A stretch of DNA of 64,000 nucleotides from an uncultured Clostridia bacterium. GTDB taxonomy: Bacteria > Bacillota > Clostridia > Oscillospirales > Ruminococcaceae. The notes beneath the pieces were generated by a model that was not told the DNA's origin, did no database searches, and saw nothing but the letters and a program-made list of their open reading frames with translations. Numbering within the stretch: the stretch's first letter is position 1; each line of letters starts with the position of its first letter. Location: NCBI GenBank assembly GCA_947589215.1, contig CANQCL010000001.1, forward strand, positions 150,230 through 214,229, read 5' to 3'. The position numbers and the translations under genes are program-made. Of the stretch, positions 1 to 8,202 are shown in pieces.

Positions 1-797
1 TGCCGCTTCATAACCTCTATGCGCTCTTTCAAAGTCGGCTCGGGCAAGCTTTCGCCCGTCTCAAGATAATGCTCTATCTCCTTAAACACCCAAGCTCTGC
101 CGTATGAACCCCTGCCGACCATTACAAGGTCGCAGCCCGTTTCGTTATACATAGCTTGAGCGTCAGCGCCGCACTTTACATCTCCGTTGCCTATAACGGG
201 AATAGATACCGCCTCTTTAACCTTTCTTATTACGCTCCAATCGGCTTTACCCGAATACATCTGCGTTTTTGTTCTTGCGTGAACAGCCACAGCGGATACC
301 CCGACCACCTCCAGCCTTTTCGCAAGCTCGGGAGCATTTACGCTTTCACTGTCCCAGCCGGAGCGTATCTTAACAGTAACGGGGCAATTCGCCGCTTTTA
401 CAACAGCACTTGCTATCATCTCAGCTGTTTTAGGCGTTCTCATCAAAGCCGAACCGCTGCCGTTGCCTGCAATTTTGGGTACGGGACACCCCATATTTAT
501 ATCTATTATATCAGGCTTGAAAGAATTTAAAATCTCTGTCGCCCTTGCCATATAAACCGGGTCCTCTCCAAAAAGCTGTAGCGCAAAGGGACGCTCTCTT
601 TTATCAATTTCACAAAGAGCCTTTGTCTTTTTATCAGAAAAGCAAAGTCCTTTTGAGGAAATCATTTCGCTTACAAGATACGACGCTCCGTACTCCTTGC
701 ACATAAGCCTGTACGCTCTGTCGGCAACCGACGCCATAGGCGCTAAAGCGGCAGTCTTTTTTATTTTGACACTGCCTATATTAATTTCTTCTATCAA
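1..797 (-). CDS. dusB: tRNA-dihydrouridine synthase (DusB-like), 3' end outside window
   Basis: FMN enzyme that reduces uridine to dihydrouridine in tRNA. Translating the minus strand gives an N-terminal part with the Dus signatures: an early APMASV stretch, [17 protein letters not shown], the K-R-S-G substrate/flavin region, the [14 protein letters not shown] stretch and VIGNGDV. The start is a TTG at 795-797 preceded by GGGAG; no ATG fits better. The C-terminal helical domain runs off the left edge. Assignment to the Dus family is safe; DusB rather than another paralogue is inferred from the usual Firmicute type. Confidence 0.88.
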   Translation of the reverse strand, partial: MIEEINIGSVKIKKTAALAPMASVADRAYRLMCKEYGASYLVSEMISSKGLCFSDKKTKALCEIDKRERPFALQLFGEDPVYMARATEILNSFKPDIIDINMGCPVPKIAGNGSGSALMRTPKTAEMIASAVVKAANCPVTVKIRSGWDSESVNAPELAKRLEVVGVSAVAVHARTKTQMYSGKADWSVIRKVKEAVSIPVIGNGDVKCGADAQAMYNETGCDLVMVGRGSYGRAWVFKEIEHYLETGESLPEPTLKERIEVMKR

Positions 798-829
798 AAG
801 TATTCTCCCAAAATCTTTATTATTTCAGC

Positions 830-1492
830 TTAATAGCCAAGCTCCTCGCCCACTAAAATAACCTTGATCCTTCCCTTATGCCGCTGTTTTGCAGAAATAA
901 GATAACTGCAGCAGATTCTGAAATCGCTTTCACAGCCTGCGGTCATCTCATTCCCTTTGCCCTGAGAAACCGATAAACATTCTCCGCATTTACTGCAATA
1001 TGTATCTATTCCCAGTCTTACTGTATTTTTAGGTGCGGCAATAGTCTTAACCCTCAGAACTGCCTCGTCCAGATTTTTTACTATCTTGTTATATCCTGCA
1101 ACCATTATAACGCTTGACGGTCCGTGAGCTATCATAGAAACTCTGTTTGAATTTCCGTCGACGTTATACAAAACGCCGTTCTCGGTTATGGCGTTGCTGG
1201 AGCATAAATATGTATCGCATAAATACTGCTCACCGTACAGTCTGCGAACCTCATCAGGCGTTATGCCCTTTGAACGGTCGACAAAATTGTACTTCCCGCT
1301 TGTTAAAAGCTCGGTAATTCCGCATTCGCTTAAAGTTACCGAACCTCCTGTAGCAACGCTCGTTCCCTCTTTTAAAAGCGACTGAACTATTGCCTTTGCC
1401 TCCGCCTTATCTTCGGCAATGTAAGCCTCCATACTGTTCTTTCTTAGATTTTCTGCTACGCTTTCGAGTTTTGCTTTTAATTTTTGCTCCAT
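830..1492 (-). CDS. LUD-domain (DUF162, LutC/YkgG-like) protein
   Basis: 220-residue single-domain protein of the LUD family, related to the LutC part of the lactate-utilisation complex and found widely in anaerobes as a stand-alone gene of unsettled function. Recognisable are the GGSVTLSECG stretch, the HGPSSVIMVAGYNK core and a Cys-rich tail (CSKCGEC, then C and CC) that could bind metal. An upstream in-frame ATG exists, but the AGGAGGATAATT ribosome site directly precedes the ATG at 1490-1492, so that start is used. No LutA/LutB partner lies nearby, so a role in lactate oxidation is not supported by context. Confidence 0.8.
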   Translation of the reverse strand: MEQKLKAKLESVAENLRKNSMEAYIAEDKAEAKAIVQSLLKEGTSVATGGSVTLSECGITELLTSGKYNFVDRSKGITPDEVRRLYGEQYLCDTYLCSSNAITENGVLYNVDGNSNRVSMIAHGPSSVIMVAGYNKIVKNLDEAVLRVKTIAAPKNTVRLGIDTYCSKCGECLSVSQGKGNEMTAGCESDFRICCSYLISAKQRHKGRIKVILVGEELGY

Positions 1493-1506
1493 AATTATCC
1501 TCCTTT

Positions 1507-1670
1507 TAGATGTTAGATGCAAGAAACCAGATGCAAGAGCGGCGAGCCGCCGCTGGCTCTCTGCCTTTGGGTAGTTTGATTAATTATAAAGTTTGAGCAA
1601 CGGCAGGTCGGAATAATGGACAATGGATAATGGATAATGGACAATTAATTACTAATTATCTATTGTCAAT
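1507..1670. repeat. Dispersed intergenic repeat element, copy a
   Basis: Composite repeat between the recG end and the LUD gene. In order it has a degenerate ATGCAAGA minisatellite, a GGCGAGCCGCC palindrome, a CTTTGGGTA block, an AT-rich spacer, GCAACGGCAGG, and a run of GGATAAT/GGACAAT units. The same order, inverted, recurs at 8487-8630; partial copies lie at 12310-12409, 46331-46385 and 48080-48112. Confidence 0.7.
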
Positions 1671-3685
1671 CTGAACAGCTTATCGACCAGTTCAGCCAAT
1701 CGCTTATTTTCAGGCTTTGAAAGAGTTGGGTCGTCCTTTATGATTGCCCTTGCTTCCTCCTGCGCCTGCCTTAGAATTTCCGTATCCTCCGCCATATCTG
1801 CTATTTTCAAAGCGGGCAGTCCGTGCTGGCGTCTGCCGAAAAAGTCGCCCGGACCTCTAAGCTTTAAGTCCTCCTCCGAAATCTTAAAGCCGTCGGATAT
1901 TTTCGACATTATTTTGAGCCTTTTTACACATTCCTCAGTCGGGTTGTCGGTTATCAGAATACAGTATGACTTCTCACTTCCACGTCCCACACGTCCTCTT
2001 AGCTGGTGAAGCTGTGAAAGCCCGAACCGCTCGGAGTTCTCTATTACCATAACAGCCGCATTCGGAACATCAACTCCCACCTCAACAACAGTTGTAGAAA
2101 CCAAAATGTCGATATTGCCGTTCTTGAACTCTTGCATTATAGCGTCCTTTTGCTTAGGCTTTAGCTTGCCGTGCAAAAGACCTACGCTGTACTCTTTAAA
2201 ATACGACCTTGATATCCTGTCTGCGTACTCCTTTACAGACTGAAGCTCTAAATCGTTTTCCTCTATCATCGGGCAGACTATATATGCCTGACGCCCTTCT
2301 TTAAGCCTTTGTATTACAAAGCCAAACGCCCTTTCTCTGCCCTTGCCGGTTATGGCGAAAGTCTCGATAGGCTTTCTGCCTTTCGGGAACTCGTTGATTA
2401 TTGATATGTCCAAGTCCCCGTAAATCATAAGCGCAAGCGTTCGTGGTATAGGCGTTGCCGACATAACCATACAGTGAGGATTGTTGCCCTTGTTTGAAAG
2501 AGTCGCTCTCTGTTCAACTCCGAACCGGTGTTGTTCGTCTGTGATGACAAGACCGAGATTGTCAAACTCGGTAGAATCTTCAACAAGAGCGTGAGTGCCG
2601 ACAATTACCGAAACCTCGCCCGATTTTATGCTCTCCTTTATCTCACGCTTGTTTTTAGCGGTAAGCGAACCTGTCAGCAGACATATTCTAATACCAAACG
2701 GTACTAAAAAGTCGGACAGGGTTTTGTAATGCTGATTTGCAAGTATCTCGGTAGGCGCCATAAGAGCCGTCTGACAGCCGTTTTTGCAGGCGAAAAATGC
2801 ACAAGCCGCCGCAACGGCAGTCTTTCCCGAACCGACATCTCCCTGAACAAGCCTGTTCATCGGATAACCCTTTTTCATATCACTAATGCAGTCGTTTATC
2901 GCATTTAACTGTGCGTTTGTAAGCTTAAAAGGCAGACCGTCATAAAACTCGTCAATTGAAACGTCTTTCATCTTACAGCCCGTCTTGCCTCGACTTCTTC
3001 CTCTGAGCTTTAACATCCCAAGACCAAGAGTAAGAAATTCATCAAACACTAGTCTGTTTTTCGCAATCGTTAGACTTAGAAAATCCTTAGGGAAATGTAT
3101 ATTCTCAAGAGCAAAATTCAACGAGCAAAGACCTCTCCTTGCCGCTATCTCTTTTGGAATAGTTTCGTATATCTCTCCGTCGAGATACTTCAAAGCATTC
3201 TGAACAGTCGTTCTCAAAAGCGACTGGGTAAGCCCCTCAGTAAGGGGATATACAGGCTGAATTTTATCAGCGGTATCAGCGTCTAAAATGATGGGAGAGG
3301 ATATCTCCTTTCTGACAAGGTTGCCTGTGACCTTTCCGTAAAGCAGATACTCTCTGCCCTCGATAAGCTTGTTGAAGGCAAACTCGCTGTTGTAAATTAC
3401 AATGGTTATATCGCTCTCGTCATCGGTCATAACCGCCTTGTAGATGGTCATTCCCTTGCGTATTCTGGCAGCAGCAAGCCTCTTTACGATACGTCCCTTT
3501 ATGATGTTGTTCTCATCAAGCACAGCGTCGTTTATAGAAACAGGGCTTGAAAAATCCATATAAGAACGCGGATAATGGCACAATAAGTCGGCAACGGTCA
3601 ACACACCGAGCTTTTTGTAATATTCGGCTCTTTTAGGACCTACCCCTTTAAGATATGTTATATCGCTGTCAAGCTTAGAAACCAT
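1652..3685 (-). CDS. recG: ATP-dependent DNA helicase RecG
   Basis: Helicase that remodels stalled replication forks and Holliday junctions. 677 residues, the normal size. It has an N-terminal wedge/OB region with the YLKGVGPKRA helix-hairpin motif, Walker A GDVGSGKT near residue 280, a DEQHRFG DEAD-type box, a SATPIPRTLA motif III and the LRGRVGRG motif VI, followed by the C-terminal RecG extension. An ATG at 3727 is also in frame but has no ribosome site; the ATG at 3685 follows GGAGTAAGAGTA and gives the standard N-terminus. Downstream lies a dispersed repeat. Confidence 0.95.
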   Translation of the reverse strand: MVSKLDSDITYLKGVGPKRAEYYKKLGVLTVADLLCHYPRSYMDFSSPVSINDAVLDENNIIKGRIVKRLAAARIRKGMTIYKAVMTDDESDITIVIYNSEFAFNKLIEGREYLLYGKVTGNLVRKEISSPIILDADTADKIQPVYPLTEGLTQSLLRTTVQNALKYLDGEIYETIPKEIAARRGLCSLNFALENIHFPKDFLSLTIAKNRLVFDEFLTLGLGMLKLRGRSRGKTGCKMKDVSIDEFYDGLPFKLTNAQLNAINDCISDMKKGYPMNRLVQGDVGSGKTAVAAACAFFACKNGCQTALMAPTEILANQHYKTLSDFLVPFGIRICLLTGSLTAKNKREIKESIKSGEVSVIVGTHALVEDSTEFDNLGLVITDEQHRFGVEQRATLSNKGNNPHCMVMSATPIPRTLALMIYGDLDISIINEFPKGRKPIETFAITGKGRERAFGFVIQRLKEGRQAYIVCPMIEENDLELQSVKEYADRISRSYFKEYSVGLLHGKLKPKQKDAIMQEFKNGNIDILVSTTVVEVGVDVPNAAVMVIENSERFGLSQLHQLRGRVGRGSEKSYCILITDNPTEECVKRLKIMSKISDGFKISEEDLKLRGPGDFFGRRQHGLPALKIADMAEDTEILRQAQEEARAIIKDDPTLSKPENKRLAELVDKLFRLTIDN

Positions 3686-3773
3686 TACTCTTACTCCGTT
3701 GGGAGACTTCCTCCTCACTTTTGTCATTTGAAAACTATATATTTTAATTCTAACATATTTTAAGTAAAATTCA

Positions 3774-3802
3774 TAGACTTTTTTTTAAAATTATGGTACA
3801 AT
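3774..3802 (+). promoter_or_regulatory. Putative sigma-A promoter for rsmI-rimI-tsaD
   Basis: A -35 like TAGACT and a -10 TACAAT are separated by 17 bp, about 80 bp before the rsmI start, in the recG/rsmI divergent gap. The -35 is a weak match. Confidence 0.5.
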
Positions 3803-3882
3803 GACTTCAAAGTATTTTCAACAAGGTTTTAAGGCGATCATTTTCGCCGTAAGAAATATTAAAATATATTTGGGAGAACAAA

Positions 3883-4716
3883 ATGTCAGGTACGCTTTAT
3901 GTTGTCGGAACTCCTATCGGCAACCTTTCAGATATGTCAATGAGGGCTGTGGAAACTCTAAAAGCGGTGGATTTTATCTGCGCTGAGGACACAAGAGTTA
4001 CAGCTAAATTATTAAATCATTTTGAAATAAAAAAGCCGCTTATCAGCTATCACGAACACAACGCTGTGCAAAGCGGCAAGAGCATAGTCGAGAGGTTAAA
4101 GTCGGGCGAAAGCTGCGCCGTTGTAACCGACGCCGGAATGCCGTGTATTTCAGATCCGGGCGAGGATTTAGTAAAACTCTGCGCTGAAAACGGGATCGAA
4201 ACGGTCGTTGTACCTCTTGCGTCGGCGGCGGTATCTGCTCTTGCAATAAGCGGACTTTCAACCTCGAGATTTACATTCGAGGGCTTTTTGTCAACGACCA
4301 AAAAACAGCGTCTTGAACATCTGTCAAGTCTTGTAAACGAAACAAGAACTATGATTTTCTATGAAGCTCCCCACAAGCTTATCTATACGCTCAGAGATAT
4401 GCTTGAATTTTTCGGGAATCGAAAAATATCTCTTTGCAGAGAACTTACAAAAATTCACGAGGAAGTTATAAGAACCACCCTAACTGGTGCAATAGAAAAG
4501 TATGAAGCTGTTTCTCCAAAGGGCGAGTTTGTATTGGTAATCGAGGGAAAGCCCAAAGAAGATGAAAGTCCTGACACTATACAAGACGCAGTCGCACAGG
4601 TAAACGAGCTTATAAGCAAGGGTATTCGGGCGGCTGAAGCCTGCAAGCAAATTGCAAAGATCACAAGCTTTTCTAAAAGCGAATTGTATTCAAAGATTTT
4701 AAATGAAAAACTGTAA
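3883..4716 (+). CDS. rsmI: 16S rRNA (cytidine-1402-2'-O)-methyltransferase RsmI
   Basis: SAM-dependent enzyme that 2'-O-methylates C1402 in the decoding centre of 16S rRNA. 277 residues, normal length. The tetrapyrrole-methylase fold is seen in VVGTPIGNLSD near the N-terminus, the AEDTR motif, the VTDAGMPCISDPG SAM loop and the FYEAPHKL region. The usual VPGPSA loop reads VPLASA here (residues about 105-110). The ribosome site is GGGAG. It heads a tight three-gene run with rimI and tsaD. Confidence 0.94.
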   Translation: MSGTLYVVGTPIGNLSDMSMRAVETLKAVDFICAEDTRVTAKLLNHFEIKKPLISYHEHNAVQSGKSIVERLKSGESCAVVTDAGMPCISDPGEDLVKLCAENGIETVVVPLASAAVSALAISGLSTSRFTFEGFLSTTKKQRLEHLSSLVNETRTMIFYEAPHKLIYTLRDMLEFFGNRKISLCRELTKIHEEVIRTTLTGAIEKYEAVSPKGEFVLVIEGKPKEDESPDTIQDAVAQVNELISKGIRAAEACKQIAKITSFSKSELYSKILNEKL

Positions 4717-4731
4717 ATCAGAGGGAGCTTT

Positions 4732-5202
4732 ATGTCAGTAATATATAAACCAATGAGCAAAGAGCATATAAAGGCTGTCTCGCAGATAGAAAGAGAGTGC
4801 TTTTCAAATGCGTGGAGCGAGAACGCCTTTTATCAAGAGCTTGAAAACCCACTGTCTCTTACGGTCGTTGCCCTGCATATAAATGACGTTTCTCAGCAAA
4901 TTACTAAGGAGATAGTCGCAGGCTTTGTAAACGTGAGAATAGTAGCCGGCGAGGTTTATATAAACAACATTGCCGTGTCGCAGCCCTTCAGAAGAATGGG
5001 ATACGGAAAAGGGCTCTTGTTGTCTTTAGAAAAGATCGCTGTGAGTAAAAATGCGTCGTTCATAACTCTTGAAGTTAGGGAATCAAACTTCCCTGCGATT
5101 TCTCTATACGCTTCTTTAGGCTACAAAACGGCAGGAAAGCGAAAGGGTTTTTACAGAGATCCCTCAGAAGACGCCGTATTGATGACCAAATACCTTATTT
5201 AG
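4732..5202 (+). CDS. rimI: Ribosomal protein S18-alanine N-acetyltransferase RimI
   Basis: GNAT acetyltransferase of 156 residues. The acetyl-CoA loop is visible as RRMGYGKGLL around residue 83, followed by TLEVRESNFPAISLYASLGY, the typical RimI C-terminal motif, and a KRKGFYRDP stretch. It lies 15 bp after rsmI and directly before tsaD, the arrangement usual in Firmicutes, where rimI travels with the t6A genes. The tsaB and tsaE partners are not in this window. Confidence 0.92.
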   Translation: MSVIYKPMSKEHIKAVSQIERECFSNAWSENAFYQELENPLSLTVVALHINDVSQQITKEIVAGFVNVRIVAGEVYINNIAVSQPFRRMGYGKGLLLSLEKIAVSKNASFITLEVRESNFPAISLYASLGYKTAGKRKGFYRDPSEDAVLMTKYLI

Positions 5203-5215
5203 GAGTTTAGTGCAT

Positions 5216-6229
5216 ATGAAAATTCTTGGAATAGAAAGCTCATGCGATGAAACAGCCGCCGCTGTTGTCGAGGACGGAAAAGCCGTACTTTCAAATATTA
5301 TTGCCTCGCAGATAGACGAGCACAAGCTTTACGGAGGAGTTGTTCCTGAAATAGCGTCCCGACGCCACTGTGAAAATATTTATACGGTTGCGGAAAATGC
5401 GCTGAGCGAGGCTAACTGCACTCTTAATGACATTGACGCTGTTGCGGTAACCTACGCTCCGGGTTTGATAGGGGCGCTACTCGTAGGCGTTTCATTTGCA
5501 AAGGGACTTGCTATGGATACAGGTCTGCCGCTTGTTCCTGTTCACCATATATCGGGACACATTGCCGCCAATTATATATCAAACCCGAACCTCGAACCTC
5601 CTTATCTTGCATTGGTAGTCAGCGGCGGACACAGCCATATTATCGAGGTTCTTGACTATACCGAATATCGAATAGTCGGACGTACTCGGGACGACGCCGC
5701 AGGAGAATGCTTTGACAAGGTCGCAAGAACGATAGGATATCCGTATCCCGGCGGCAAAAGCGTAGATGAAGCTTCAAAAAGAGGTGATCCCGACGCTTAC
5801 ATTCTCCCTCACCCTAATGTTGCGGGAAACGAATATGACTTTTCTTTTTCAGGGTTAAAAACCGCTGTTATCAACCTTGTTCACAACGCCTCTCAAAGGG
5901 GAGAGACGGTAAACTGTGACGACCTTTGCGCATCTTTTCAAAAAACCATTTCAGAAATTCTAGTTTCAAAGACAATAAAGGCAGCATATGATTTAGGATA
6001 CAAAACGATCGCCGTTTCGGGAGGAGTTTCGGCAAATTCGGGCGTAAGAAGTCTGCTGTCGAGCGAATGTAATAAGAACGGGTTTGAGTTTTTCTGCCCT
6101 GAGCTTAAATACTGCGGCGATAACGGGGCTATGATAGCAAGTCAGGGGTATTTCGACTTCTTAGCAGGAAAACGTGCTGATGAAAGTCTTAACGCTGTTG
6201 CAACTTTGCCGATAACAGAGATTTATTAA
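5216..6229 (+). CDS. tsaD: tRNA N6-threonylcarbamoyladenosine transferase TsaD
   Basis: Catalytic subunit that transfers threonylcarbamoyl to A37 of ANN-decoding tRNAs. 337 residues. ASKHA-fold motifs are clear: GIESSCDETAAAVV at the N-terminus, the metal-binding HHISGH, VVSGGHSHI, the ARTIGYPYPGG loop and AVSGGVSAN near the C-terminus. An in-frame GTG at 5210 lies only four bases from the AGGAG site, so the ATG at 5216 with about 10 bases spacing is preferred. A strong hairpin terminator follows. Confidence 0.95.
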   Translation: MKILGIESSCDETAAAVVEDGKAVLSNIIASQIDEHKLYGGVVPEIASRRHCENIYTVAENALSEANCTLNDIDAVAVTYAPGLIGALLVGVSFAKGLAMDTGLPLVPVHHISGHIAANYISNPNLEPPYLALVVSGGHSHIIEVLDYTEYRIVGRTRDDAAGECFDKVARTIGYPYPGGKSVDEASKRGDPDAYILPHPNVAGNEYDFSFSGLKTAVINLVHNASQRGETVNCDDLCASFQKTISEILVSKTIKAAYDLGYKTIAVSGGVSANSGVRSLLSSECNKNGFEFFCPELKYCGDNGAMIASQGYFDFLAGKRADESLNAVATLPITEIY

Positions 6230-6232
6230 TAA

Positions 6233-6275
6233 AAAAAGACGCCTGACTTACAAGTCTAAGCGTCTTTTTCTTTTT
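6233..6275. terminator. Bidirectional terminator between tsaD and the CBS-domain gene
   Basis: A 10-bp stem AAAAAGACGC/GCGTCTTTTT with an inner TGACTT/AAGTC helix and T-runs on both strands. It serves the convergent tsaD (plus) and CBS-domain (minus) genes; the latter's stop codon lies inside the hairpin. Confidence 0.88.
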
Positions 6276-7107
6276 GTTCACTTTTTTCAGCTTTTAATTT
6301 CTTAATTCGTTTGTCGTCTACTGAAATAACGGTAAACTTAACTCCGCCATACTCCACGACCGGTTTTTCATTTTCATTTGGTATTCTGCCCAAAAGATTT
6401 ATTACAAATCCGCCTATGGTATCGCAGCCGTTATCCTCCGGAAGCTCTATACCAAGCTCATCGGCAACGTCCTCAGTATCTGATGTGCCTAAAATCTCGT
6501 AGACGTTTTGAGACACCTGCTGTATCTCCTCAAGCTCGTTGTCATACTCGTCCTGAATATTTCCCACAATAGCCTCAAGCAGATCCTCCATCGTTACAAG
6601 ACCTGCCGTTCCGCCGTATTCGTCAACTGCAACGGCTATCTGTATCTTTTGAGATGTGAAAATTTCAAACAATTCATAACAATGATTGGTTTCAGGAATA
6701 AACTTTATCTCCCTCAAAAATTCTGAGATACTGTGCTTTGCGGGATTTTCGTCAAATATAAGCGTGAGCAGATCCTTTGCGTAAACAACTCCGCAAATAT
6801 TGTCTATAGTCTCCTCATAAACAGGTATACGGGAAACGCCATTTTCAATTATGAGAGATACGGCGTCTTTTAAACCGCTGTTTAACTCAACTGCCGTTAT
6901 ATCCGTCCTGTGCGTCATAACGTCTCTGACCTCTATATCGTCAAACTCAAATATATTGCTTATCATTTCCTTTTGACTGTCGTCAATATCATCTGCGTCT
7001 TCGCCGTTTAATATCTCCATAATTTCATCTTCGGTAAAAGAGCCGTTCTTTCTCTTACCGAATATCTTTGAAAATAATCCTCCTGTTTGCCCCGCTGAGT
7101 CGTCCAT
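6256..7107 (-). CDS. CBS-pair / CorC-HlyC-like protein
   Basis: 283-residue cytoplasmic-looking protein. After a short N-terminus it has a tandem CBS pair (VRDVMTHRTDITAVE, then VDEYGGTAGLVTMEDLLEAIVG) and a C-terminal CorC/HlyC transporter-associated domain. It lacks the DUF21 membrane domain of full hemolysin-C/CorB proteins, so it resembles CorC/YbeX, linked to metal homeostasis and ribosome-associated functions. Its promoter carries an 18-bp perfect palindrome over the -35, suggesting repressor control. Confidence 0.85.
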   Translation of the reverse strand: MDDSAGQTGGLFSKIFGKRKNGSFTEDEIMEILNGEDADDIDDSQKEMISNIFEFDDIEVRDVMTHRTDITAVELNSGLKDAVSLIIENGVSRIPVYEETIDNICGVVYAKDLLTLIFDENPAKHSISEFLREIKFIPETNHCYELFEIFTSQKIQIAVAVDEYGGTAGLVTMEDLLEAIVGNIQDEYDNELEEIQQVSQNVYEILGTSDTEDVADELGIELPEDNGCDTIGGFVINLLGRIPNENEKPVVEYGGVKFTVISVDDKRIKKLKAEKSEQKEKDA

Positions 7108-7152
7108 TTAAGTAATCATATCCTTTCGAGATTAGTTTTATTTTTCAATTAC

Positions 7153-7181
7153 ATATTAACCTATTAATCCTAAGATGTCAA
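7153..7181 (-). promoter_or_regulatory. Sigma-A promoter of the CBS-domain gene
   Basis: Minus-strand TTGACA, 17-bp spacer, TAATAT, about 46 bp upstream of the start codon. The -35 is perfect and sits inside the palindrome at 7172-7189. Confidence 0.72.
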
Positions 7182-7189
7182 GACATCTT
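7172..7189. promoter_or_regulatory. 18-bp palindrome over the -35 (candidate operator)
   Basis: AAGATGTC-AA-GACATCTT is a perfect 8+2+8 palindrome covering the -35 box of the CBS-domain gene. Its position is that of a repressor operator; the regulator is unknown. Confidence 0.55.
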
Positions 7190-7223
7190 TGTAGGTAAGT
7201 TTTTGAATCTTGCTTCTAAATGC

Positions 7224-7251
7224 TTGACAAAATAAAATAATATGTTATAAT
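7224..7251 (+). promoter_or_regulatory. Promoter of antitoxin RNA, element copy 1
   Basis: TTGACA, 16-bp spacer, TATAAT. No coding sequence follows; the transcript would start near 7259 with AAGAGAGTACTG and end at the hairpin at 7320-7360. Confidence 0.75.
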
Positions 7252-7258
7252 ATAAATA

Positions 7259-7360
7259 TAAAAGAGAGTACTGCACATGGCAAATTAATGCCGAGGCGGT
7301 TACTCCCCAGTTTGGTTATGAACAACCGTATCCCGGAAAGATAGGCGGTTGTTCTTTTTT
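7259..7360 (+). ncRNA. Predicted antisense RNA of type I toxin-antitoxin-like element, copy 1
   Basis: About 100 nt, inferred from a strong promoter and a terminator stem GAACAACCG/CGGTTGTTC (7320-7328 with 7346-7354) followed by six T. It converges on the toxin-side transcript coming from about 7591, so the two RNAs would overlap at their 3' ends. Copy 2 (12124-12228) has the same arrangement and hairpin. No open reading frame of note lies inside. Confidence 0.62.
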
Positions 7361-7378
7361 ATTTATATAAAAAAGCTT

Positions 7379-7543
7379 CTAATTTTTCTTATTAAATATA
7401 AGAAAAGCTAGAGTGATAACGCTGATAAGAATATTACCTATAATGCTATCCGATGTTTTGTGTGGTTTTGCAAAGCAAAATTTCGGACATTGTCCGAAAA
7501 GCACAAAACTCGTATTTGAAAATCGCAGATTTTCAAATTTCAC
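7379..7543 (-). pseudogene. Holin-like toxin, copy 1, with replaced N-terminus
   Basis: The last 15 codons (ending VITLAFLIFNKKN) are nearly identical to the toxin of copy 2, but the N-terminal codons are replaced by a stretch rich in short palindromes (for example TCGGACATTGTCCGA). In frame, only a GTG at 7541-7543 precedes it, giving 54 residues, and this GTG overlaps the G-rich ribosome site. The codon that aligns with copy 2's ATG is an out-of-frame TTG. It may be a broken toxin or one with a new leader; the promoter at 7599-7627 is intact. Confidence 0.5.
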
Positions 7544-7598
7544 CCCCCTTTCGGGGAGAAACCGCTTGCCTTTTTATGTACAGCACTCTCTAATGAAC

Positions 7599-7627
7599 AT
7601 TATAAAATAAAATAAATAATTTGTCAA
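7599..7627 (-). promoter_or_regulatory. Promoter of toxin transcript, element copy 1
   Basis: Minus-strand TTGACA, 17-bp spacer, TATAAT, followed by the 5' leader AGAGAGTGCTGTACAT that matches the leader of copy 2. Confidence 0.72.
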
Positions 7628-7671
7628 ATAATAAAGAATTTTAAGACTTCTTAATTCTATATATCTTAATT

Positions 7672-7706
7672 AATTCCATTTTCCATTATCAATCATCCAT
7701 TATTTT
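7672..7706. repeat. CCATTATC-type short intergenic repeat tract
   Basis: Short run of TTCCATT/ATCAATC units ending at the RHH gene. It resembles the terminal block of the dispersed element seen at 1507-1670 and 8487-8630. Confidence 0.5.
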
Positions 7707-7887
7707 TATCTCTTTCCATAGCTTCATCAACCGCCCGATTAAGAAACTTGTTTAGAGAGCCATCATAATCCTTTGCGTGTTTTGAAATTATTTCCCTTTT
7801 ACCTTTTGGTACTCGCATATCAATCCTATCATAGTGATTTTTAACATACTTCTTTGTAGCTTTTTTCTGAGCTTTACTAACCGGCAT
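7693..7887 (-). CDS. Ribbon-helix-helix (Arc/CopG-like) DNA-binding protein
   Basis: 64-residue basic protein. The stretch DRIDMRVPKGKREIISKHA followed by SLNKFLNRAVDEAMERD is the classic beta-strand plus two-helix Arc/MetJ fold. Such proteins are often antitoxins or plasmid-type repressors; no toxin gene adjoins it. It follows the XRE regulator by 21 bp on the same strand, and GGTGG precedes the ATG. It could be an orphan antitoxin or a partner repressor. Confidence 0.75.
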   Translation of the reverse strand: MPVSKAQKKATKKYVKNHYDRIDMRVPKGKREIISKHAKDYDGSLNKFLNRAVDEAMERDKNNG

Positions 7888-7908
7888 ACTATACCACCTT
7901 ATATCCGT

Positions 7909-8115
7909 CTAATCTTCCCTATACTCTAAAATATCACCTATATCACATTCAAGCAAACTGCAAAGCTTTGATAGGACAGCATAAGATACACTTTTGTTGT
8001 GCCTTAATCGTTGCAATGTAGCTTCTCCTAATATTTTTTCTTTTCTTAAACGTGATGTATTATAGCCTTTTGCTTTTAATTCTGCTAAAACATTAATTTT
8101 ATAATTAATAGACAT
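7909..8115 (-). CDS. Small XRE-family helix-turn-helix regulator
   Basis: 68 residues forming a single Cro/CI-type domain: NVLAELKAKGYNTSRLRKEK, GEATLQRLRHNKSVSYAVLSKLC and LLECDIGDILEY. A longer frame reaches 8193, but the ATG at 8115 is preceded by GGCAGGTG and gives a conventional domain start. It is divergent from the small gene at 8264, with two CACTA...TAGTG palindromes in between, so autoregulation plus repression of that gene is likely. Confidence 0.8.
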   Translation of the reverse strand: MSINYKINVLAELKAKGYNTSRLRKEKILGEATLQRLRHNKSVSYAVLSKLCSLLECDIGDILEYRED

Positions 8116-8142
8116 ACAGTCAAACACCTGCCTTAACAATTT

Positions 8143-8155
8143 CACTAGATTAGTG
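8143..8155. promoter_or_regulatory. Operator-like palindrome CACTA-GAT-TAGTG
   Basis: Inverted repeat near the XRE gene's 5' side, sharing half-sites with the palindrome at 8211-8225. Likely bound by the XRE protein at 7909-8115. Confidence 0.55.
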
Positions 8156-8202
8156 TGTAAAATAAACAATAATCTATTCGAAAATTTGTTCAATATTACA
8201 CA

